Assembly (NCBI RefSeq): GCF_003347635.1 | Contig: NZ_QDFY01000006.1 | Coordinates: forward strand, 62,001-126,000 | DNA from: Sphingosinicella terrae | GTDB lineage: Bacteria > Pseudomonadota > Alphaproteobacteria > Sphingomonadales > Sphingomonadaceae | Length of the DNA: 64,000 bases | Direction of reading: 5' to 3' | Part shown: positions 26,016 through 34,115 of the stretch, piece by piece | Layout: every line of letters begins with the position of its first letter | How positions within the stretch are numbered: the first letter of the stretch is position 1 | The notes under the pieces: model-generated | Seen by the model: only the letters and a program-made list of their open reading frames with translations | The model's database searches: none | Told to the model about the DNA's origin: nothing | Program-made: the position numbers and the translations under genes

Positions 26016-26035
26016 GTCGGACGTTATCGTCTGAC
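26016..26035 (+). terminator. Hairpin after the aromatic operon
   Basis: GTCGGACG and CGTCTGAC form an 8-bp stem (one G-T pair) with a TTAT loop, 11 bp after the MFS stop. There is no clear T-run after it, so termination may be partial. Confidence 0.45.
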
Positions 26036-26198
26036 GGCCCGCAATTCGCGGCAACCCAGAAACCTGGAGCGAGCCTGGCCCGCCAGCCGCCAGGCAGTGG
26101 CGGCTTTCGCCAACTGTTGGCGCGGATCGCTCGGAAAGCAGCGAGGAGGCCTCTGGGCCTTCTGCCCAAGCCATTGAAGAATATTCATTTTCTGGAAC

Positions 26199-26214
26199 TG
26201 GCACGGCTCGTGCT
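26199..26214 (+). promoter_or_regulatory. Candidate sigma-54 promoter of the PspC gene
   Basis: TGGCACGGCTCGTGCT matches the -24/-12 consensus, with GG at 26200-26201 and GC at 26212-26213 separated by exactly 10 bp. The predicted start is near 26225, 42 bp before the PspC-domain ATG. A/T-rich sequence (aagaatattcatttt) just upstream could bend or bind IHF. Phage-shock genes are sigma-54 dependent through PspF in enterobacteria, which agrees with the gene behind it. Confidence 0.5.
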
Positions 26215-26266
26215 GAGGGGTACGCATCCACGCGGCGCCAGCCGCCAGACCCCAGGAGTGAACGAG

Positions 26267-26572
26267 ATGCAGACCGCCCGCCCTTCCCTGATCGCCCGCG
26301 ACGATACCTTTTTCGGCGTCTGCCAGGGGCTCGGCGAGGATTTCGGTTTCAATCCCAATCTCCTGCGGGTGGCGCTGGCGATCGGCACCTTCTTCAACCC
26401 GGTGGCCTCGCTCGCCGCCTATGGAATCTGCGGCGTCGTCGTTGTTGCCACTCGCCTGCTGGTTCCCGATCCGAAGCAGGCGCCCGCCGCGACGACGGCC
26501 GCGGAATTGGCGCCGGCCACCGACGAGGCCCATAACGACCAGGATTGGATCGCCCTCGCCGCCGCCGCTTGA
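26267..26572 (+). CDS. PspC domain envelope-stress protein
   Basis: A 101-residue membrane protein. SLIARDDTFFGVCQGLGEDF and NPNLLRVALAIGTFFNPV form the PspC domain, with one long hydrophobic stretch reaching to VVVVATRLLVPD. A soluble acidic Ala-rich tail follows. The ATG at 26267 has AGGAG 8 bp upstream. PspC proteins sense envelope damage and relay it to PspA; no pspA or pspB is adjacent here. The sigma-54-like promoter upstream suggests PspF-type control. Confidence 0.85.
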   Translation: MQTARPSLIARDDTFFGVCQGLGEDFGFNPNLLRVALAIGTFFNPVASLAAYGICGVVVVATRLLVPDPKQAPAATTAAELAPATDEAHNDQDWIALAAAA

Positions 26573-26602
26573 GACCGCCGCGCCGCCGGCCGCGCGGCCG
26601 GC

Positions 26603-27898
26603 TCAGGCGGCGTGCTTCACCGGCTGGCCGTGGAGCAGGTTCATCGAGAAGTCGTCCCAATTGGAAAGGCCCCAGCGGGACGGCTCCTCGCGGCACACGA
26701 TACGATCGGGCTCGGGGAAGATGGACAGATCCAGCTCCTGCGGCGGCACGTGGGCCCGCTCCACCACCGAATAGAAGACCCGCACGACCGGACGGGTGAG
26801 TTGCTCGCGCCGCTGCGCCACGACGAGAGCGAGCCGCCGGGATTCGAGCCGGACAAGGGAGCCGACCGGATAGACGCCGATGCTCCTGATGAAGGCGGTC
26901 AGCATGCTCTCGTCGAAATGGCCCTTGAGCTTGTACATCTCGGCGATCGCCTCGGCAGGACCGTATGCGGCGCGGTGCGGCCGCGCCGAGGTCAGGGCGT
27001 CATAGGTGTCGCAGATCGCCGCCATGCGGGCGAACAGGCTGATGTCGTCGCCGGCAAGGCCGTGCGGATAGCCGCTCCCGTCATAGCGTTCGTGATGGTG
27101 CAGGCAGACGTCAGCGACGATCTTCGACAGGTCGCCGGAGCTCGACACCGCCTCGGCGCCGAGCTGCGGATGACGATGCATCTCGGCCCAGTCCTCCGCC
27201 GTATAGGGCAGGCGCTTGCTGAGCAGGAGCGGCGGCAGGAAAGCCTTGCCGATGTCCATGAACAGCCCCGCCGTGCCGGCCTGGGTGACGTAGTCGGACG
27301 GGAGCTGGAGTTGACGCGCGAGGTTCACCATCAACGCGCTGACGGCGATCGAATGCATGTAGGTATATTGGTCGAGGCTGCGCACGCGGGTCAGCGTGAC
27401 GAGCGCATCCGGATGCCGCTCGACCGACTCGGCGATGGCGTTGACCACCGGCGTCGCTTCCTCGATCGCCCGATCGCCGCCTTTCTCCACATGGACGAAG
27501 AGCTCGCCCACCGCGGCCATGCAATCCGTCAGGACCATGCGCGCCGCGTGGAACTCGTTCGGACGCGGCGCCGGGCGCCGCCACGGGTCGGCGGTGAGAT
27601 CCTTGGCGCCGGCGGCCTTCCCCGCGCGGGGGCGCGGCGAAGGGCTCTTCGCGGCGAACTCCTCGAGGAGCTTCGAGCGCGGCGCCGGCTCGGGCGCACT
27701 GAGATGGGCGAGCGCGGGCGCAAGGCTGCGCGCCGCATCGACCAGCACGACATCGATCTCGCTGTCCTGAAGCTTGCGGAGGTCCTCCTCCTCGGTCAGC
27801 AGGAACTTGGATTTCCAGAAGGGATGATCGAACCAGGATCCCTCCAGCCCCTGGATGTACATGCCCAGGCGCAGATCCTCTTTTCTTACGCGCAGCAT
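26603..27898 (-). CDS. HD-GYP-type protein with altered HD motif
   Basis: A 431-residue protein. The N-terminal DUF3391 region (RVRKEDLRLGMYIQGLEGSW) is followed by an HD-GYP domain. His182 (YMHSIAVSALMVNL), HHERYDGSGYPHGL and the later DALTSARPHRAAY match active c-di-GMP phosphodiesterases, but the name-giving His-Asp is Met214-Asp215 in GLFMDIGKAFLP. Loss of this metal-binding His would change or abolish the two- or three-metal centre. It may have become a c-di-GMP sensor or use another metal arrangement. The start at 27898 is chosen over an upstream GTG at 27925; neither has a strong ribosome site. It is convergent with the PspC gene. Confidence 0.82.
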   Translation of the reverse strand: MLRVRKEDLRLGMYIQGLEGSWFDHPFWKSKFLLTEEEDLRKLQDSEIDVVLVDAARSLAPALAHLSAPEPAPRSKLLEEFAAKSPSPRPRAGKAAGAKDLTADPWRRPAPRPNEFHAARMVLTDCMAAVGELFVHVEKGGDRAIEEATPVVNAIAESVERHPDALVTLTRVRSLDQYTYMHSIAVSALMVNLARQLQLPSDYVTQAGTAGLFMDIGKAFLPPLLLSKRLPYTAEDWAEMHRHPQLGAEAVSSSGDLSKIVADVCLHHHERYDGSGYPHGLAGDDISLFARMAAICDTYDALTSARPHRAAYGPAEAIAEMYKLKGHFDESMLTAFIRSIGVYPVGSLVRLESRRLALVVAQRREQLTRPVVRVFYSVVERAHVPPQELDLSIFPEPDRIVCREEPSRWGLSNWDDFSMNLLHGQPVKHAA

Positions 27899-28271
27899 CG
27901 GTGATCCATTCCCGCAAAGCCCCACACGCCTGATTGCCCGAAGCAGGTTTGGAAATGCTTAAGGCCGCGGCGGACGAACCCGGTATCGCCGCCGCACGAC
28001 ACCGACGGCCGCAGGCGCTCGATGCGATCCGACGCCGACATCCTCGAGGCGGTATCGGACTGCTCCACGACGGCCGGGTGATGATCGATGCCGCCGGCTC
28101 TGCCTTGCCAAAGCCGGTCGGCTCTGCATGGTGCGAAGCCCAAGCCGCCGACCATCGGGCGCAGGAGGCAGCAGGACGAGAATGCCATTGCGGTGGAGCC
28201 GAACCCTTGGTGCGGGAAAGTACGATGTCTGGAGGCTTCCTAGCGCCCCATCCGGCGATGCGCGCGGAGAC
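27899..28271. other. Divergent intergenic region without a gene
   Basis: These 373 bases lie between the divergent HD-GYP and lipoprotein genes. Short frames exist on both strands, but none has a ribosome site, a recognisable domain or sensible composition. The region presumably holds the two promoters and leaders; I see no clear -35/-10 pair and no RNA structure I can name. Confidence 0.4.
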
Positions 28272-28742
28272 GTGCCATGGCTCGGGGCCGGGCGAGTTGC
28301 CTTTCCGCGCCTCAGGCTCGGTCTCGGGCTGGCCGTCCTGGCGCTGGCGGGCTGCGCCGATCTGCCGAAGGATCCCGAAGGCACGCTCGAGCGGATCCGC
28401 GCAAGCGGCGAGCTCAGGGTCGGCCTGATCGCCGATCCGCAGCCGGACGGCACGGCGGGCCGCTACCTGGCGCGGGTCGCCGGCGCAACCGGCGCCCGCC
28501 CCGCGATCGTGAGTGGGCCGAGCGAACGGCTGCTCACCGAGCTCGAGCATGGCCGGCTCGACCTGGTGCTCGGCGAGCTGCGGCCCGATACGCCCTGGAC
28601 GAGTCACGTCAACATCGTCCTGCATCCGGATCAGCAGACGAACGAGCCGGTCCTGGTCACTGCGGCTGCCGCCCGCCATGGCGAGAATGCCTGGATCATG
28701 CTGCTGGAACGCGAAGCGGGGCGGCTCGGAGGGGATCCGTGA
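28272..28742 (+). CDS. Short binding-protein-like lipoprotein
   Basis: A 156-residue lipoprotein. A GTG start at 28272 gives a signal with lipobox LALAGC near residue 25. After it comes LERIRASGELRVGLIADPQP, the typical first strand of solute-binding proteins of the SBP_bac_3 type, then SERLLTELEHGRLDLVLGEL, which matches the second helix-strand unit. The protein ends at about two-thirds of a normal lobe set, so it is much shorter than the usual 230-260 residues. Its stop overlaps the start of the CDF carrier (GTGA), so the pair is co-made. It may sense or deliver a metal or small ligand to that carrier (inference). The start codon is uncertain, as the ribosome site GGAG is only 2 bp away. 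Confidence 0.65.
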   Translation: MPWLGAGRVAFPRLRLGLGLAVLALAGCADLPKDPEGTLERIRASGELRVGLIADPQPDGTAGRYLARVAGATGARPAIVSGPSERLLTELEHGRLDLVLGELRPDTPWTSHVNIVLHPDQQTNEPVLVTAAAARHGENAWIMLLEREAGRLGGDP

Positions 28743-29668
28743 ACCGCGAACTTCCCGAGAATATTCGTGCCGACCTTCGACGTGCGCGCCGTCTCGCCTG
28801 GTGGACCCTCGCCTGGATGGGTTCGGTCGTGCTGGTCATGTGGCTCGCCATGGGCGGCAGCCAGGCGATGAAGACGGCCCTGATCGAGGACGTGCTCAGC
28901 CTGATCCCGGCGGCGGTCTTCCTCATCGCCTGCCACTTCGAGCCGAAGCCGCCGACGCGCCGCTTCCCCCACGGGCTGGAGCGGGTCCACAGCCTCGCCT
29001 CGCTCATCGCCGCCGTCGCGCTGTCCGCAGTCGGAGCGTTCCTGATCTACGACGCGGTGACGACGCTGGTGACCGCCGATCATCCCACGATCGCCTCGAT
29101 AAGCCTGTTCGGCCAGGATCTGTGGCACGGCTGGGTGATGATCGCGGCCCTGGCCTACTCGGTGGTCCCGCCGGTGATCCTCGGTCGTCTCAAGCTGCCG
29201 GTCGCGCGGCGCCTTCAGGATAAGGTGCTCCACACCGACGCGATGATGCAGAAGGCTGACTGGATGACTGGCCTGGCCGGCGTCGCCGGCGTGATCGGGG
29301 TGGGCCTCGGCTATTGGTGGGCGGACGCGGCCGCGGCTGCGATCATCTCGTTCAGCATCCTCTGGGACGGGATCAACTCGCTGCGGGTTGCCACCGCCGA
29401 GCTGGTCGACGGCGCCCCGCGCGCGCTGGACGATGACGAGATCGCCGAGGATGCCGAGGCGCTGATCGCGGAGCTGGAGCGCCGCTATCCCGGCGCCGAC
29501 GTCAAGCTGCGCGAGACCGGCCGCTATATCCATGCCCAGCTTGCCGGCGTCGAACCGGAGCGGCGCCTCGATCTGCGCAGCCTCTGGCCGGGCGACCCCA
29601 AGCGTGCCTGGCGGCTCGTCCAGGTCAGCTTCGTCCCGCCCGAGCCGCCGACGGCGACGAAGGACTGA
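28739..29668 (+). CDS. Cation diffusion facilitator family transporter with unusual metal site
   Basis: A 309-residue inner-membrane protein with six helices and a cytoplasmic C-terminal domain (residues 215-309), the usual CDF layout. The start is GTG, overlapping the upstream lipoprotein. FPHGLERVHSLASLIAA corresponds to the conserved loop after helix 2. Compared with zinc exporters, the transport-site residues differ: helix 2 reads LIEDVLSLIPA, where DxxxD is expected, and helix 5 reads MMQKADWMTG, where HxxxD is expected, so only one acidic residue of each pair remains. This suggests another metal or a non-zinc role. Substrate unknown. Confidence 0.8.
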   Translation: MNRELPENIRADLRRARRLAWWTLAWMGSVVLVMWLAMGGSQAMKTALIEDVLSLIPAAVFLIACHFEPKPPTRRFPHGLERVHSLASLIAAVALSAVGAFLIYDAVTTLVTADHPTIASISLFGQDLWHGWVMIAALAYSVVPPVILGRLKLPVARRLQDKVLHTDAMMQKADWMTGLAGVAGVIGVGLGYWWADAAAAAIISFSILWDGINSLRVATAELVDGAPRALDDDEIAEDAEALIAELERRYPGADVKLRETGRYIHAQLAGVEPERRLDLRSLWPGDPKRAWRLVQVSFVPPEPPTATKD

Positions 29669-29677
29669 GCCCGCCTG

Positions 29678-30109
29678 TCAGGCCGCCGCTTCGTCCTCGG
29701 GGGACTGGACGACGGCGAGGATTCGAAGGACGCGCGGGCGCCCGTCCGGGCACGGCCAGTTTATCTCCTGTCCTTCGGAAAGCCCGATCAGCCCCGCACC
29801 CACCGAGGTCATGACGGAGATCCGGCCGGCGGCGATATCCGCCTTGAACGGCATGACGAGCCGCACGCGGCGGCGGGTGTCGCTGCTCTCGTCGAGGAAT
29901 TCGACCTCCGAGCCGATCCTGACGACGTTGCCGGGAAGCTTGGCATCGGGATGGACCCGGGCGCGATCGATTTCGCTCAGCACCTGCTGGGCAAGATCGG
30001 GAGAGTTGCGCTCCATCCTCAGCGCCAGGTCGGCAATGCGGTCGTAATCGGACTCGCTGATGTGAATGACCGGCTTGCGAGTTGCAGCCTTTTGCGTTGC
30101 GCTCGGCAT
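29678..30109 (-). CDS. rnk: Rnk / GreA-GreB C-terminal domain protein
   Basis: A 143-residue protein. After a short N-terminal helical part (ESDYDRIADLALRMERNSP) comes the FKBP-like domain of Gre factors: VVRIGSEVEFLDESSDTRRR, LVMPFKADIAAGRISVMTSV and GAGLIGLSEGQEINW. It lacks the long coiled coil of GreA/GreB and so fits Rnk, which binds RNA polymerase and competes with Gre factors and was first described as a regulator of nucleoside diphosphate kinase. It is convergent with the CDF gene. Confidence 0.83.
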   Translation of the reverse strand: MPSATQKAATRKPVIHISESDYDRIADLALRMERNSPDLAQQVLSEIDRARVHPDAKLPGNVVRIGSEVEFLDESSDTRRRVRLVMPFKADIAAGRISVMTSVGAGLIGLSEGQEINWPCPDGRPRVLRILAVVQSPEDEAAA

Positions 30110-30590
30110 GATGGCCTACCATTTTCTGTTCGTGGAAGCATAAGCCTCAGCAGGGTACAATAATGTCCCGCCGCGCTCGCGATTTGATGAAGTTCCCCCC
30201 AGATCGGCTAAAAGAAAAACAAGCGCGACCTGGGGCTAAGCGCCGGCGAGCAGCTGCCCCGAATGATGGAGAAATCGGCTGAATGTGAAAAGCCGGCGCA
30301 TGATGAGAACGTAGCTCTCTTTCCGACACTGTCAACCCGGTAGCCAATGTCCGGCGCGGCCTTTCCTGAAACGGTCCTTCGACTTGACGTCGTCAGGGTC
30401 CTCCGATCGCCCGCATCTGGCTTGCCGCCGCCGCAGCATCGGGCGCGCCTGTCCGAACCCAGGCCGGTCGCCTCGAAGGACCTCCCGACGCTCCGCTTTC
30501 CGCGGGCCTGGACCTGAACGATCCGCCGTCGACGGCGGCCGGAGCCGGCAAGGGACATCGCCGCCCGGATCGATGCTGGATCGGAGCGCG
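30110..30590. other. Intergenic region without a recognised gene
   Basis: 481 bases between the starts of Rnk and the end of the MFS gene, both on the minus strand. The part next to Rnk (30115-30330) is less GC-rich than its surroundings and probably holds its promoter. The remainder is GC-rich with open frames only as extensions of shadow frames. I see no tRNA, no clear small RNA and no repeat. Confidence 0.4.
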
Positions 30591-32177
30591 CTACATGCCG
30601 GTGGCGGCAAAGGTATGGCCGTCGGGATCGAGATCGCGCAGGTCGCGGCCGCGCGTTTCCTTGCCGAACCAGGCGACCAGCCCCAGCGCCGCCGCCGTCG
30701 GCACGAAGATGATGATCGAGACCATCGCGAGCGGCGGCACCAGCCCGAGGATGGCGGCGAATTGGGCGAGCATGCCGCCCGCCTTGGTGCAGGCGGCGAC
30801 CGTGCCGGTGGTCCGACCGCGGATCCGGAGCGGAAAGCTCTCGGCCGCATAAGGCAGCACCATCGCGACCAGCGCGTTGGTGCCGATGATGATCAGCGCG
30901 ACCGGCAGCACCGGGCTGGCGACGAGGCGAAGCTCGAGCGCGAGCACGCCGACGAGCCCGATCAGAGTCACGGCGATCGATCCGACCACCGACCATTTGG
31001 TGCTCAGCCGGCTGTAGACGGCCGCGGCCACGAAGATGGTCGGAAAGGCGATCAGCGCCGACTGGGCGAGCAGGCTGCTGGTCAGCTCCATGCTGTAGCC
31101 CCTCTCGACGAGGTCGGCGGGAAGCCACAGCAGCAGCCCGAAATTGATGAGGCCGTAACAGGTTGCCGCCAGGCTGAGGGCGAGCAGCTTGCCGAAGAAG
31201 GCGGCGCCGGTGAGGGCGACCGAAGGGCCGCGCTGGAAGGCAAGCCGCTCGGCGGCGCGCGTCTTTCGCGCTTGTGCCCCGAACCGCTCCATGACGCGCT
31301 GCGCTTCCTGACGCCGGCCCCTGGCGAGGAGGAATTTGGCCGATTCCGGGATCAGTCCGCCGAGGAGGATGAGCGCGAGCCCGGTCGGGAGGTTCATCAG
31401 CCAAAGGATCCGCCATCCGAAGAGCGGCTGCAGCAGCGCCGACGCCGCGCCGGCCGCGAAATAGCCGCCGACCGCGCCCAGTCCGCCGACCAGGACAAGG
31501 CTCCAGCCGCGATGCTTGCTCGGCATCATCTCGGCGAGCAGCGCGTAGGTGACGGGCAGCATTCCGCCGGCCGCGGCGCCCATCATGAAGCACATGCCGA
31601 CATTCCAGGCGAAGGACGGCATCGCCCCACAGATCGCGGTGCCGACGAACATCACCGCGGACAGCAGGATCGAGGCCTTGCGCCCGTAAATGTCGGCGAC
31701 CACGCCCCACAGGACCGAACCGACCACCGTCCCGATCAGCGCGAAGAAGGGCAATAGCGAGACGGTAGGGCGATCGACTCCATATTCGCCGACCATGCCC
31801 GGCAGCGTGAAGCCGAGGCTGGCGGGCTTCATCACGTCGATGACGAGCGCGATGACAAGCACGGCCATCAGCCGCCAGTGCGCCGCCGTCAGCGGCGCAT
31901 CCTCCGGCGGCGACACGACGATCTCCTCGGCTGCCGCGAGGTGCTGCGAGATGTCTCGCGGCAGCAGCCCGTAGCAGGCGATGGCGGTCCCGCCGATGAT
32001 CAGGCCCATGCCGACGATCATGTCGTCGCCCATCGGCATGCCGTTCAGCCGATAGCCCATGTCGCGACCCATCAGGAACATCGGGATGTGCATGACCACG
32101 CCGACCGTCACCGCGGCGACGCCGAGCACGAACGCCCAAAGCCCCCGCCGCTGCGCAAAGGTGCTCATGCTCAGCAT
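30591..32177 (-). CDS. MFS transporter with extra N-terminal helix pair
   Basis: A 528-residue carrier, about 80-100 residues longer than a standard MFS protein. An N-terminal hairpin of two helices (LWAFVLGVAAVTVGVVMHIP and MIVGMGLIIGGTAIACYGL) precedes a 12-helix core that starts at MAVLVIALVIDVMKPASLGF. The core shows VADIYGRKASI (loop 2-3), PESAKFLLARGR (after helix 6) and RGRTTGTVAACTKAGG, all of the sugar/aromatic-acid porter type. Two in-frame ATGs (32177 and 32168) are possible. The gene ends with a short charged tail (KETRGRDLRDLDPDG). Substrate unknown; an organic acid or sugar is likely. Confidence 0.82.
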   Translation of the reverse strand: MLSMSTFAQRRGLWAFVLGVAAVTVGVVMHIPMFLMGRDMGYRLNGMPMGDDMIVGMGLIIGGTAIACYGLLPRDISQHLAAAEEIVVSPPEDAPLTAAHWRLMAVLVIALVIDVMKPASLGFTLPGMVGEYGVDRPTVSLLPFFALIGTVVGSVLWGVVADIYGRKASILLSAVMFVGTAICGAMPSFAWNVGMCFMMGAAAGGMLPVTYALLAEMMPSKHRGWSLVLVGGLGAVGGYFAAGAASALLQPLFGWRILWLMNLPTGLALILLGGLIPESAKFLLARGRRQEAQRVMERFGAQARKTRAAERLAFQRGPSVALTGAAFFGKLLALSLAATCYGLINFGLLLWLPADLVERGYSMELTSSLLAQSALIAFPTIFVAAAVYSRLSTKWSVVGSIAVTLIGLVGVLALELRLVASPVLPVALIIIGTNALVAMVLPYAAESFPLRIRGRTTGTVAACTKAGGMLAQFAAILGLVPPLAMVSIIIFVPTAAALGLVAWFGKETRGRDLRDLDPDGHTFAATGM

Positions 32178-32331
32178 GTCTTGATCGTTTCCCCGTTGGC
32201 CGACTTCAGCGACTGGGGATCAGCGATGGGCGAGCGCTGGGAAAGTTGCAATGCGGGACGAGCGATGGGCGCGGCTTTCGAGTCCGCCGCCCAAATTAGA
32301 ACGCGTCACGGGAGGTCGCCTGGGGAGATCG

Positions 32332-32407
32332 TGGTGCCGCTTGGGGGACTCGAACCCACGACCCCATCATTACGAATGATGTGCTCTACCAGCTGAGCTA
32401 AAGCGGC
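32332..32407 (-). tRNA. tRNA-Thr, anticodon CGT
   Basis: A 76-nt cloverleaf including encoded CCA. The acceptor stem is GCCGCTT / AAGCGGC, the D arm GCTCAGCTGGTAGAGC, and the anticodon arm has stem CATCA / TGATG and loop TTCGTAA, so the anticodon is CGT and reads ACG (Thr). The T arm has the normal TTCGAGT loop, but its stem pairs GTGGG with CCCCC, leaving a T-C mismatch at 50-64, where CCCAC would be expected. Confidence 0.95.
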
Positions 32408-32545
32408 GTGCCACGGAAGCGGGCCCTTATCAGGGGGGCCCTGGGAAGACAAGCGGCGCCCTTCACGGGGTTAGACTTAACCATATCTCAACCACGAGCG
32501 GTGCATCCACGGCCCAATCGCGACGTGCGGCGCCGAGGACGATAT

Positions 32546-33850
32546 ATGGACAGCTTGCGGGGTTTTGAAGACGAGGCGGCGGTCGCGCACGCGCCGGACG
32601 ACGAGGCGGCGATCGAGCGCCCGCCGGAGATCGGCGTCGATGAGCGGCGCATGCATGTGCGCGCCTACAATTACTGGGTTTCGCTGCTCAACGGACGGCC
32701 CTACCCTTCGATCGGCGACGTCGATCCGCATACGATCGAGGATTTCGGCGGCAACAGCGTCCTGCTCGATTTCTCGACCAACGCTCACGATCCGGAGATC
32801 GCCTTCCTCGGCCGCGCGCTTCGGTACGAATGCGACGTCGACCAGACGATCCGCCGCATCAGCCAGGTGCCGCCGCGCTCCCTGCTGTCGCGGCTGACCG
32901 ACCATTATATGCAGATCATCGCCAATCGGGCTCCGATCGGCTTCGAGGCGGAGTTCGTCGGCCAGCGCGGCCACAACACTCTCTACCGCGGCATCCTGAT
33001 GCCTCTCTCCTCCGACGGCGAGGCGATCGACTTCATCTATGGCGTGATCAACTGGAAGGAGCTGGCCGACAGCTCCACCGCCCATGCTCTGGAGACGGAG
33101 GTGGACCGCGCCATCGCCGCCGCGCCCGCGGTCGGCGGCTGTCCCGTTTGGGCGGACGGTCCCAATGCCGACCTTTCGGCCGAGAAGGCGCAGGCGCCGG
33201 GCGAACCGAATCTCGGCTTCTGGCCGGACGAGGCCGCCGCGCCCGAGGCCGACCTGGCCGACGACGCCTCCCTCGCCGATCGCCTCTTCGCGGCGCGCGA
33301 AATCGCCGAGCAGGCGGCGGGAAGCGACCTGCGTAGCCGGGTCGCCCTCTATCGTGCGCTGGGCCAGGCCTATGATTTCGCGCTGGCCGCCGAATCGGAT
33401 CCCGAAGGCTATGCCGAGCTGCTGGCCGACGCCGGGGTGAAGACGCAGGCACGGGCACCCATGACCCCGGTGGCCAAGCTCGTCTTCGGCATCGACTACG
33501 ACAAGACCCGCCTCACCGAGTTCGCCGCATCGCTCGCCTGGGCGAAGCGCGAGGGCCTCGGCGCCGGCGCCCTGCCCGCTTATCTGGAAGCCTTTGCCGG
33601 CGGCCTCAAAGGCGTGGTCCAGGCGGAGCGCAAGGCGCGCCGTCCGCTGCCCCGTCCCGACATGTGGCAGGAAGTGCGCGAGGCGCTCCGCCATGCGCCC
33701 CCGATTGCCCAGGTGACGGTGGCGCTGCCGGCGGAGTCCGGTGAGTTCGTCCTCCTGCTCGCGCGGCGCGACCAGGACCGCCTCGCCATCGTCGCCCCGG
33801 TCGACGACGAGAAGCTGGTCGAGCAGGCGATCCGCAAGAGCGCCGCCTAA
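32546..33850 (+). CDS. PAS-domain protein of unknown output
   Basis: A 434-residue soluble protein. Residues 30-180 resemble the PAS_5-type domain of alphaproteobacteria: AYNYWVSLLNGRPYPSIGDV, then DPEIAFLGRAL, then MPLSSDGEAIDFIYGVINWK. An acidic Ala-rich linker (around 185-260) leads to a helical C-terminal region, with DYDKTRLTEFAASLAWAKRE and a final beta-rich segment. The linker's flanks lack a kinase, HTH or GGDEF domain. The ATG at 32546 has GAGGA 7 bp upstream. Relatives usually sit near tRNA genes or glutamate dehydrogenase in sphingomonads, but their function is not known to me. Confidence 0.72.
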   Translation: MDSLRGFEDEAAVAHAPDDEAAIERPPEIGVDERRMHVRAYNYWVSLLNGRPYPSIGDVDPHTIEDFGGNSVLLDFSTNAHDPEIAFLGRALRYECDVDQTIRRISQVPPRSLLSRLTDHYMQIIANRAPIGFEAEFVGQRGHNTLYRGILMPLSSDGEAIDFIYGVINWKELADSSTAHALETEVDRAIAAAPAVGGCPVWADGPNADLSAEKAQAPGEPNLGFWPDEAAAPEADLADDASLADRLFAAREIAEQAAGSDLRSRVALYRALGQAYDFALAAESDPEGYAELLADAGVKTQARAPMTPVAKLVFGIDYDKTRLTEFAASLAWAKREGLGAGALPAYLEAFAGGLKGVVQAERKARRPLPRPDMWQEVREALRHAPPIAQVTVALPAESGEFVLLLARRDQDRLAIVAPVDDEKLVEQAIRKSAA

Positions 33851-34115
33851 GCCGGCTCGGCGGGTGCCGCCTTGCGGCGCGCGCGGTCGCGCAGCCACTG
33901 AATTCGGTTCCTGCCGGCCTCTTGGACATGGACGGGCCTGCCCTGTCGCCTTGCTCGCCCACCGGACGCTTGCGCCGCCCGCGGCCGCGCAGGCCGGGCG
34001 GGCGACATATGCCTGATCCCCTCCGCCGGCCCGCCTTGCCCATGGCTCCGGGGCGGGTCTATAGGCCCGCGGCATGCGGGCCAGGCCTGCCATGCCAAGA
34101 CCAGGAGCGAGTTCG

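Noticed and set aside
28180-28260. tRNA-like GGGTTCGGCTCC segment on the minus strand
   Set aside because: Only the T-loop-like piece is present; no acceptor, D or anticodon stem can be drawn.
30150-30210. GGAAC-type general stress (EcfG) promoter upstream of Rnk
   Set aside because: On the minus strand GGAAC is present, but the second element at 16-17 bp is not CGTT.
33847-34098. Possible 84-codon minus-strand gene between the PAS and glutamate dehydrogenase genes
   Set aside because: Very Arg/Ala/Pro-rich, no ribosome site, no family recognised; likely chance frame.
32332-34115. tRNA as an integration site for a mobile element
   Set aside because: No integrase, direct repeat of the tRNA end or change in gene type is found on either side.
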